Shown here in pieces: positions 1 through 5,759 of a stretch of 11,173 bases of DNA. This DNA comes from a candidate division NPL-UPA2 bacterium (lineage in GTDB: Bacteria; Bacillota; UBA994): assembly GCA_018725205.1 (NCBI GenBank), contig QLUB01000064.1, positions 1 to 11,173 of the forward strand. Direction: 5' to 3'. Each line of letters opens with the position of its first letter. Position 1 is the stretch's first letter. A program made the translations under genes and the position numbers. A model generated the notes under the pieces. The model had not been told where the DNA came from and did not search any database. It saw nothing but the letters and a program-made list of their open reading frames with translations.

Positions 1-674
1 GCAGCTCTGATGTCCTCAACGATGCCAAAAAAGTTCGGGCTTTGGACAACGACCGCAGCGGTATCACTGTTGATAGCTGCTTTTATGGCCTCGCTGTCTA
101 ATTGGCCATGTTTGTAAGGAACGGTCTTGACCACCATATCACGGGTGCTCGCATAGGTCTTTAGCACGGCCCGATTCTCAGGGTGCACGGAGGCGGCCAC
201 AAGTATTTCGTTGCGACGGGTAGAGTTACAGGCCATAATGGCGGCTTCTGCCAGTGCGGTGGCTCCGTCATAAACCGAAGCGTTGGCTACGTCTAAGCCG
301 GTGAGTTCGCAAATCATGGTTTGAAACTCAAAAATGGCCTACAGGGTGCCTTGGCTTATTTCGGGTTGGTAGGGAGTGTAGGCAGTAAAGAACTCTTGGC
401 GCAGTAGCATATGGTTTATGACGCTCGGTATGTAGTGGTCGTACGCGCCGGCACCGAGAAAGCAAGTGTAATTGCGGGCCCCGAGGTTGTTGTTAGCTAG
501 CGCCGTCATGTGGGCAGTCAATTCTAGCTCGGAATGGCTTTTTGGGATCTGCAGGGGACGTCTAAGGCGTACTTTGTCAGGGATGTCGGCAAAGAGTTCT
601 TCTATGTCTTGCATTCCTAGGGTGGCGAGCATGTCTTTGCGCTCCGCCTCAGTGTTGGGGATGTAACGGTGCAT
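1..674 (-). pseudogene. gcvPA: Glycine dehydrogenase (decarboxylating) subunit 1, GcvPA; interrupted by in-frame TAG, 3' end outside window
   Basis: N-terminal half of the two-subunit glycine-cleavage P-protein, which with GcvPB decarboxylates glycine using pyridoxal phosphate and passes the aminomethyl group to lipoyl-GcvH. The start ATG (672-674) follows a strong GGAGGAGG site at 681-688. The N-terminus (MHRYIPNTEAERKDML), the LGAGAYDHYIPSVI stretch and the YTPYQPEISQGTL stretch are typical of the family. Codon 112 is TAG (339-341), where the family normally has Gln in EISQGTLQAIFEFQ. I translated the same frame down to base 3 and found no other stop or frameshift: it continues AIFEFQTMICELTGLDVANA, then a VYDGATALAEA stretch, then SPNFFGIVEDIRA. 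Last gene visible of the lplA-gcvT-gcvH-gcvPA operon, 26 bases after gcvH; gcvPB is expected beyond the edge. Identification is near certain. Whether the gene is dead, misread in assembly or rescued by suppression is open. Confidence 0.9.
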
Positions 675-700
675 GACCTTCCTCCTCCCGGTAGTGAGAA

Positions 701-1075
701 CTATTTAATCAGCTCGGCATATTGCTCGGGCGTCAACAGGTGAGCAAGCTCACCGTGGTCGCTTATGGCGACGGCGATGATCCAGTTTGTGTAGGGGTCG
801 GTGTTAAGCAATTGGGGGTTGTCTAGCAGCGCGTGGTTTGCAGCAACAACCGTGCCGGAAATCGGGCAGTAGAGATCAGACGCGGCCTTGACTGACTCTA
901 CCACACCAAAACCGACGCCAGCCTTCACTTTATCCCCTTCGGCGGGAAGTTCCACAAAGACGATGTCGCCTAGGGAGCCTTGGGCGTAGTCTGTAATGCC
1001 GATAGTTGCCCTATCGCCATCGATCTTCACCCATTCGTGCTCGCGGGAATAGACAAGTTGCTGGGGTACGTTCAT
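701..1075 (-). CDS. gcvH: Glycine cleavage system H protein (lipoyl carrier)
   Basis: Small carrier protein, 124 residues, normal length for the family. It shuttles the aminomethyl intermediate between the P, T and L proteins on a lipoyl arm. The lipoylation site is Lys63 in ESVKAASDLY. The N-terminal YSREHEWVKIDGD, the ITDYAQGSLGDIVFVELP stretch and the C-terminal LLTPEQYAELIK are classic H-protein features. The ATG (1073-1075) is preceded by AAGGAGG (1086-1092) at about 10 bases, which fixes the start. It ends with TAG, so TAG acts as a normal terminator here. It lies 24 bases after gcvT and 26 before gcvPA, so co-transcription is clear. The lplA gene at the head of the operon suggests that GcvH is the main lipoylation target. 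Confidence 0.97.
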   Translation of the reverse strand: MNVPQQLVYSREHEWVKIDGDRATIGITDYAQGSLGDIVFVELPAEGDKVKAGVGFGVVESVKAASDLYCPISGTVVAANHALLDNPQLLNTDPYTNWIIAVAISDHGELAHLLTPEQYAELIK

Positions 1076-1099
1076 TGTGTAGCAGCCTCCTTAAATGCT

Positions 1100-2194
1100 T
1101 TATTTACGTTTATAACGCTTGCGATAAAAGGGCAGGGGGATGCGGCGAGCGGCAATAGGCTTGTCGCGCACGATCACGGCTAAATTTCCGCCCTCGGCAA
1201 CTTTCCCGCGCGCTATCAGTGCCAAGCCTATGTTTTGTTTTAGACTGGGCGAGTATCCGCCGGAAGCAACATGCCCTACCCTATCACCTCCAACCGTCAC
1301 AGGGTAAGTGCTACGGGGGATGCCTCGCTCAAGCATGGTGAAACCGAGGAGTTCACGTGGGATGCCCATCTCTTTTTGCAGTTGTAAGGCACTCCTGCCA
1401 ATAAATTCGCCCTTGCTAAACTTAACGAAAGCGGACAAGCCAGCCTCTAGGGGTGTAATCTCAGGCGACAATTCGTTGCCGTATAGCGGCAGGTTTGCCT
1501 CCAAACGCAAAGTGTCCCTAGCGCCAAGGCCGATAGGGAGCAGGCCTAGGGGCCGTCCTGCCTTCAAAATTTTTTCCCACACAAACGGTGCCGCTTCAGG
1601 GGAGGTGTAAATTTCGAAACCGTCTTCGCCGGTGTAACCTGTGCGCGAGACTAAAGCAAAATGCCCGGAGATGACTACTGACGGCACGAAGTAAAAGAAA
1701 GGGATTTTCTCTAAGGGGAAGGGAGTGAGCTGTTGCAGAATTTCCTCTGCCTGCGGACCTTGCAGCGCCAATTGTGCGTAACTTGCCGAAAGGTTTTCCA
1801 CGGTCGTTGTCGTGGGGGCATGCTCGAGAACCCAGCTGTAGTCCTTGTCAATGTTAGCGGCGTTGACAACCAGCAGAAAGTGGCTGGCGGTGTAGCGATA
1901 AATCAACAGGTCGTCCACTACGCCGCCATCGTCGTAACACATCAGCGAGTACAGAACCTGGTTGTCACGGAGTTTAGCCGCATCACCGGTGACTAATTTC
2001 TGCACCACGTTTAGGGCGTCGGGTCCCTTAACCTCGATTTCGCCCATATGGGATACGTCGAATAGCCCGGCAGTTGTGCGCACGGTCTCATGTTCTTCGA
2101 TGATGCCGCTGTACTGCACCGGTAGCTCCCAGCCGCCAAAATCAATGAACTTGCCGCCTAAGCTTTGGTGCTGTTCATATAATGGGGTTCTCAT
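1100..2194 (-). CDS. gcvT: Aminomethyltransferase (glycine cleavage system T protein)
   Basis: Tetrahydrofolate-dependent T-protein: it takes the aminomethyl group from GcvH and releases ammonia and 5,10-methylene-tetrahydrofolate. It has 364 residues from the ATG at 2192-2194. This start gives the canonical N-terminus MRTPLYEQHQSLGGKFIDFG, and its ATG overlaps the TGA of lplA as ATGA, pointing to translational coupling. A GTG at 2210-2212 would add six residues (MAKYGR) and overlap lplA by 22 bases, which is less likely. Folate-domain signatures are GLFDVSHMGEIEVKGPDA (about 43-60), the conserved acidic pair in GGVVDDLLIYR (about 90-100) and LALQGPQAEEIL. The C-terminal barrel has GYTGEDGFEIY, LGARDTLRLEANLPLYGNE and GHVASGGYSPSLKQNIGLAL. 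No disruption is seen. Confidence 0.96.
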   Translation of the reverse strand: MRTPLYEQHQSLGGKFIDFGGWELPVQYSGIIEEHETVRTTAGLFDVSHMGEIEVKGPDALNVVQKLVTGDAAKLRDNQVLYSLMCYDDGGVVDDLLIYRYTASHFLLVVNAANIDKDYSWVLEHAPTTTTVENLSASYAQLALQGPQAEEILQQLTPFPLEKIPFFYFVPSVVISGHFALVSRTGYTGEDGFEIYTSPEAAPFVWEKILKAGRPLGLLPIGLGARDTLRLEANLPLYGNELSPEITPLEAGLSAFVKFSKGEFIGRSALQLQKEMGIPRELLGFTMLERGIPRSTYPVTVGGDRVGHVASGGYSPSLKQNIGLALIARGKVAEGGNLAVIVRDKPIAARRIPLPFYRKRYKRK

Positions 2195-3159
2195 TCTGCC
2201 GTACTTAGCCACTCGGCTACCTCGCGTGTGAGTGGGTTTAAGGTATAGTTCGCGAGTTCGGACAAGGCGTTAGACGCAGCCTGGCGGCTATAGGCAATTC
2301 CGATGAGGCTCTTAACCATCGCGTCAATGACGTCGACGTCCATGGCATCCGAGAAGATCTTGGCATCGGTCACTTTGCCCCCGACAACCACAAGCCCTAG
2401 TTCGATGCCTCCCCATGGGAAGCGAGTTTCGTGTATGACGTCGAAGGCAGGGGTTTTGCCGAGGCGCCAATCCCAACTGGCGTATTTGTCCATAAGAAAG
2501 ATAAACTCTGGTGTAGTCGTGAGGGGCTCGAGGGCCATCACTTCCCCTCCTCCCCCATACTCGGCGAGAAAAGCGCGCTGCATAGCAGTTTTCAGGTGTT
2601 CAATGGTTAGGCCAGGCACTAGTTCCCGCAGATTGATAACCCGCGACTTAACTGAGGCTACACCCTTCGCTGCCAGTTTCTGTGGGGGTACGTTTAGATA
2701 GTCCTGCAGTATGGATAAATCTACATCCAGCAGAATTGTGCCGTGATGAAATGACGCTTGCTGCCCGTGGTAAAAGGCGTTGCCGGAGAACTTGCGCCCT
2801 GCAGCCAGGATATCGTTGCGGCCGCTAAATTCGGCTTCTATGCCCAGTTCGCGCACTGCGGTCAGTATCACCTTGAGCTGGCGGTGCAGGTCATAGGCCT
2901 CTCTGGGAACGAGAAAGGTGAAATTGAGGTTGCCCAGGTCGTGGTACACTGCGCCGCCTCCGGAGAGCCTGCGCGCTATGCGTCCACCTGCGGTCTCTAT
3001 GCGGTCTACTAAGCACTCTCGCCAAGCATTTTGGTGGCGTCCTATTACAACTGTGCGTTGGTTTTGCCACAGGTACAACACGCATTGACGCTCCCCTAGG
3101 TGGGACAACAGCAGTTCTTCGAGAGCTAAGTTATAGTATGGGTCAAAGCTGGGAGACAC
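2191..3159 (-). CDS. lplA: Lipoate-protein ligase A
   Basis: Cytoplasmic enzyme that activates lipoate with ATP and transfers it to a lysine of carrier proteins such as GcvH. It has 322 residues. Visible motifs are DPYYNLALEELLL (6-18), WQNQRTVVIGRHQNAW (31-46), the lipoyl-AMP loop RRLSGGGAVYHDLGNLNFTF (63-82) and the catalytic lysine K123 in GRKFSGNAFYHG, followed by FHHGTILLDVDL. A C-terminal accessory domain (about 230-322) is present, so this is the long two-domain LplA form. First gene of the gcv operon; its TGA overlaps the gcvT start. The start is uncertain: the GTG at 3157-3159 has no good ribosome binding site. The frame is open upstream to a TGA at 3196-3198 but offers only CTG codons, one of them (3178-3180) about 10 bases after a GAGGGG. 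Confidence 0.93.
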   Translation of the reverse strand: MSPSFDPYYNLALEELLLSHLGERQCVLYLWQNQRTVVIGRHQNAWRECLVDRIETAGGRIARRLSGGGAVYHDLGNLNFTFLVPREAYDLHRQLKVILTAVRELGIEAEFSGRNDILAAGRKFSGNAFYHGQQASFHHGTILLDVDLSILQDYLNVPPQKLAAKGVASVKSRVINLRELVPGLTIEHLKTAMQRAFLAEYGGGGEVMALEPLTTTPEFIFLMDKYASWDWRLGKTPAFDVIHETRFPWGGIELGLVVVGGKVTDAKIFSDAMDVDVIDAMVKSLIGIAYSRQAASNALSELANYTLNPLTREVAEWLSTAE

Positions 3160-3218
3160 AGCGATGTTGCCGGCTAGCAGGTCAGGCAGCCCCTCTCATG
3201 AGATAGTTTCCAAGGTTA

Positions 3219-3227
3219 ATTGTAGCA
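3219..3227 (-). promoter_or_regulatory. Extended -10 promoter for the lplA-gcvTH-gcvPA operon
   Basis: On the minus strand the motif TGCTACAAT reads as an extended -10 (TGn + TACAAT at 3219-3224). It lies about 60 bases before the lplA GTG. No clear -35 hexamer sits at 17 bases, which fits an extended -10 promoter. The resulting leader of roughly 50 bases is too short for a glycine riboswitch. Confidence 0.45.
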
Positions 3228-3265
3228 GAAAAGGCGCACAAATATGCTAATGTTCAGAAAATAAC

Positions 3266-3299
3266 TTGCACTGCAGTGTGACTCATTTTTTGGTACAAT
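3266..3299 (+). promoter_or_regulatory. Promoter for hisS, extended -10
   Basis: TGGTACAAT at 3291-3299 is an extended -10 element (TGn + TACAAT), 34 bases before the hisS ATG. A TTGCAC at 3266-3271 resembles a -35 but is 22 bases away, too far for normal spacing. The transcript would start near 3306, giving a very short leader with AAGGAGG (3317-3323) and no room for a T-box. Confidence 0.45.
3269..3278. repeat. Perfect 10-bp palindrome in the divergent lplA/hisS promoter region
   Basis: CACTGCAGTG is a perfect palindrome lying just upstream of the hisS -10 and between the two divergent promoters. It could be a small operator half-site pair, but a 10-bp palindrome may also occur by chance. 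No second copy was noticed. Confidence 0.25.
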
Positions 3300-3332
3300 G
3301 TCGTCAAGCGAAAGCTAAGGAGGTTCCGTCCC

Positions 3333-4580
3333 ATGAAGTACAACACTAACCCGGTCAAGGGCATGCGGGATTTTCTGCCGAGTGAAGTGCGGCTGCGGGA
3401 ATATTTAACTGGCGTGATAGCGCGCACCTACGCGCAGCATGGGTTTCAGCGCATTGAGACCCCCGCCGTTCTACACATTGAACTCTTGCAGAACAGCGAA
3501 GGGGGCGAAAACCTAGCCCTTATCTTTAAGATTCTTAAGCGCGGCGAAAAGCTCGATTTGGCCGGGGCCAGCCAAAACGAGGACGAGCTGGTAGACAGCG
3601 GGTTGCGCTATGACTTAACCTTGCCGCTTGCCCGGTTTTACGCCAATCAGCGCGCGCATTTGCCCGAACCATTTAAGGCTTTGCAGATTGGCACGGTGTA
3701 TCGGGCGGAGCGCCCGCAGAAAGGGCGGTTCCGAGCCTTTACCCAGTGCGATATCGATATCTTAGGCGAAGCAGGCGAGATAGCGGAGCTAGAGCTGATT
3801 CACGCCACGGCTGAGGCGCTAAAAGCGATAGGTTTACGTGGCTTTACGGTAGAGGTGAGCGACCGCCGTGTGCTAGGCGCCTTAGTGGCGGCGCTCGGCC
3901 TAGATATTGCTTTGACGCCGCTAGTCGCAGTAAGTATCGACAAGGCCGACAAAATCGGCTGGGAAAAGGTCATAGAGGAGCTAGCTAAGCAAGGGGTTGC
4001 CCAAACCTCTGCCGCAGGACTTGTCGGCATACTCCAAAACCTTAGTCTCGGTAACTTAGCGGAGCATGGTGTAAGTAGCAGTGTGGTGGAAGCGCTGCGC
4101 GGCGTAGTGGAGGCTGCCACGACGTTTGCGGGGGGCGAATACAATGTGCGGTTTGAGCCTACCTTAGTGCGCGGCATGGGCTACTATACGGGGATGGTCT
4201 TTGAAATAACGATGGCTGAGCTTGGGCTTTCCGTGGCGGGTGGCGGCAGATACGACGGATTGGTGAGCAAGCTCTGTGGGCAGAGCGTTCCCGCTGTGGG
4301 ATTCTCGATTGGCTTTGAGCGTATCGTGCTTTTGCTAGAACAGCAGGGCTTTGCTCCTCCCGTCAGTATGCAGTGTGTGGCTCTGCTCTACAGTCGCGAG
4401 GAAAATAGCGCACTGGGTGTGCTCACTGCGGCACAAACCTTGCGTCAGCAAGGCTACGCGGTGCGGACGCTACCCGAGCGCGCTAAGCTCGGGAAGCAGC
4501 TCAGTCAACTTGAGGCCGAAGGCTTTGCCGGCTACTACAGCTTGGCCAAAAGGGAACTTGTAATGTTTGAATTGGCATAA
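3333..4580 (+). CDS. hisS: Histidine--tRNA ligase (histidyl-tRNA synthetase)
   Basis: Class II aminoacyl-tRNA synthetase that charges tRNA-His, 415 residues. The ATG follows AAGGAGG by nine bases. Motif 1 region: NPVKGMRDFLPSE (6-18). The RYDLTLPLARFYA stretch is at 92-104. Motif 2 is VYRAERPQKGRFRAFTQCDI (122-141). The histidine-specific LVRGMGYYTGMVFE (278-291) keeps the catalytic-type Arg280. GGGRYDGLV and motif 3 AVGFSIGFERI (321-331) follow. The intact motif 2 and Arg280 argue for a real synthetase rather than HisZ, the regulatory subunit of ATP phosphoribosyltransferase. The anticodon-binding domain (about 345-415) is short and ends at KRELVMFELA, without the extra strand usual in HisRS. 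This form often occurs as a second hisS in Bacillota (family knowledge), so a paralog elsewhere is possible. Confidence 0.88.
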   Translation: MKYNTNPVKGMRDFLPSEVRLREYLTGVIARTYAQHGFQRIETPAVLHIELLQNSEGGENLALIFKILKRGEKLDLAGASQNEDELVDSGLRYDLTLPLARFYANQRAHLPEPFKALQIGTVYRAERPQKGRFRAFTQCDIDILGEAGEIAELELIHATAEALKAIGLRGFTVEVSDRRVLGALVAALGLDIALTPLVAVSIDKADKIGWEKVIEELAKQGVAQTSAAGLVGILQNLSLGNLAEHGVSSSVVEALRGVVEAATTFAGGEYNVRFEPTLVRGMGYYTGMVFEITMAELGLSVAGGGRYDGLVSKLCGQSVPAVGFSIGFERIVLLLEQQGFAPPVSMQCVALLYSREENSALGVLTAAQTLRQQGYAVRTLPERAKLGKQLSQLEAEGFAGYYSLAKRELVMFELA

Positions 4581-4593
4581 TCCGCCGTCGACC

Positions 4594-4635
4594 GGCACCT
4601 GCTCCCTGTCGTATGATTTACGCAGGGAGGTGGCC
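4594..4635 (+). promoter_or_regulatory. Hairpin covering the ribosome binding site between hisS and the exported-protein gene
   Basis: CTCCCTG (4602-4608) is complementary to CAGGGAG (4623-4629) across a 14-base loop. Further pairing is possible between CACC (4596-4599) and GGTG (4629-4632) and between GG (4594-4595) and CC (4634-4635), if the outer helix displaces one inner pair. The GGGAGG ribosome binding site (4625-4630) of the next gene lies within the 3' arm. No T run follows, so a terminator role is weak; control of translation initiation is an inference. Confidence 0.4.
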
Positions 4636-4637
4636 CG

Positions 4638-5759
4638 ATGCGTGCCTTTGGGCGGGTGCTGGCAACGATGCTGATCGTAAGCTTGGGCCTATTTCTGATG
4701 CCGTCCACAGGCAACATACCTACCGTTGGCAAACGGGGAGCAGTTCCTTACGGCACAGCACCGCAACTGGCAGGCGACGCACGTGAGCTGATTAGTCTTG
4801 CCAGCGCGAAAGAAGAAGAACTAGTCTATCTCCTAAGTTTGCAGGACGAGAACGGGATCATCGCTCAAACACCGGGGCACATGATCAGCATACCATATTT
4901 TTCTAATTTAGCCGCTATGGCCATGTTAGGCGACCCGCGCGGGCATGCTCCGGTGCTAAGCTACATGAACTGGTACGTCACCCACCTCAATCGGCCGGAC
5001 AAATACAACGTCACTGGAACGATGTATGATTGGAAGTAAGTTGACGGGGAGTGGATTCCGACCTATACCTATGACTCTGCGGACAGCTATGCCGCTACTT
5101 TTTTAAGTCTCGCGCTGCAGTATGCCCGCGTGACAGGAGATGCCCAGTGGGCTAAAGACAACCTTGAGGGCCTCCTCGACGTAGCTGGAGTGCTGCTAGA
5201 GCTACAGGATACTGATGGCCTAATCTGGGCAAAGCCGCGCTATTACGTGAAGTTTCTTATGGATAATGCCGAGAACTACCGCGGTCTGCGCGATGCGGCG
5301 ATGCTTATGAGCTATTTGGGAAGAGGAGACCTCGCTCTAGTCTTTGACACAGCTGCCGGGCGCGTGGCAGCCGGTATGGAAAAACACCTGTGGCTACCGG
5401 ATAGACAAGTGTATGCGTGGGCGCTCTACGGCAGGTGGTGGGCGCGTGCGCCGCGCGTAAAGTGGTATCCCGACATCGTGAGCCAAATTTATCCTGTTAT
5501 TTTTGGCGTGGTCGCTCCCGACTCGCCTCGGGCTAGGCGCCTCTATGACTATCTTAATTCGCACTATCCGGAGTGGATGAAGGGGCGGTTTGACGACAGC
5601 TTTCCGTGGACAGTACTGTTGTTTATGGCCGCCCTGATGCAGGATGAGGCGCGCGCGGTGGAACAGTTAAGCAACATCCACTATCCTTGGCACTCCTTTG
5701 AATCGGCTTTCTTTGTTAAAGCGTGGCGCAAACTAGCGACGTTGGGAAGAAGTCATTGA
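4638..5759 (+). pseudogene. Exported protein, six-hairpin glycosidase-like; interrupted by in-frame TAA
   Basis: Full frame of 373 codons with one internal stop, TAA at codon 134 (5037-5039). The frame is the same before and after it, and the protein sense is continuous: YNVTGTMYDWK, stop, VDGEWIPTYTYDSADSYAAT. The N-terminus (RAFGRVLATMLIVSLGLFLM) is a signal peptide or anchor with no lipobox. The body is a series of Trp/Tyr-rich amphipathic helices (SYAATFLSLALQYARVTGD, LDVAGVLLELQDTDGLIWA, YRGLRDAAMLMSYLG, QVYAWALYGRWWARAP), typical of alpha/alpha six-hairpin enzymes that act on polysaccharides. The exact family is not recognised and no catalytic residue can be assigned. It follows hisS by 57 bases, with GGGAGG seven bases before the ATG. 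Its last 44 bases overlap the end of carB on the other strand. Loss of function is probable unless the stop is an error or is read through. Confidence 0.7.

Noticed and set aside
2195..2212. GTG at 2210-2212 as the gcvT start
   Set aside because: It adds six residues not seen in the family and overlaps lplA by 22 bases. The ATG at 2192-2194 gives the canonical N-terminus and an ATGA coupling.
3160..3332. Glycine riboswitch or T-box in the divergent intergenic region
   Set aside because: Leaders predicted from both promoters are too short, and no conserved riboswitch or T-box sequence is visible.
3333..4580. HisZ (ATP phosphoribosyltransferase regulatory subunit)
   Set aside because: Motif 2 (RAERPQKGR) and the Arg in LVRGMGYYTG are intact, no his biosynthesis genes are adjacent, and a C-terminal anticodon-type domain is present.
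5130..5759. Downstream half of the exported protein as a separate gene starting at GTG 5130
   Set aside because: No ribosome binding site, no signal peptide, and the coding sense extends upstream to the TAA; it is the second part of one interrupted gene.
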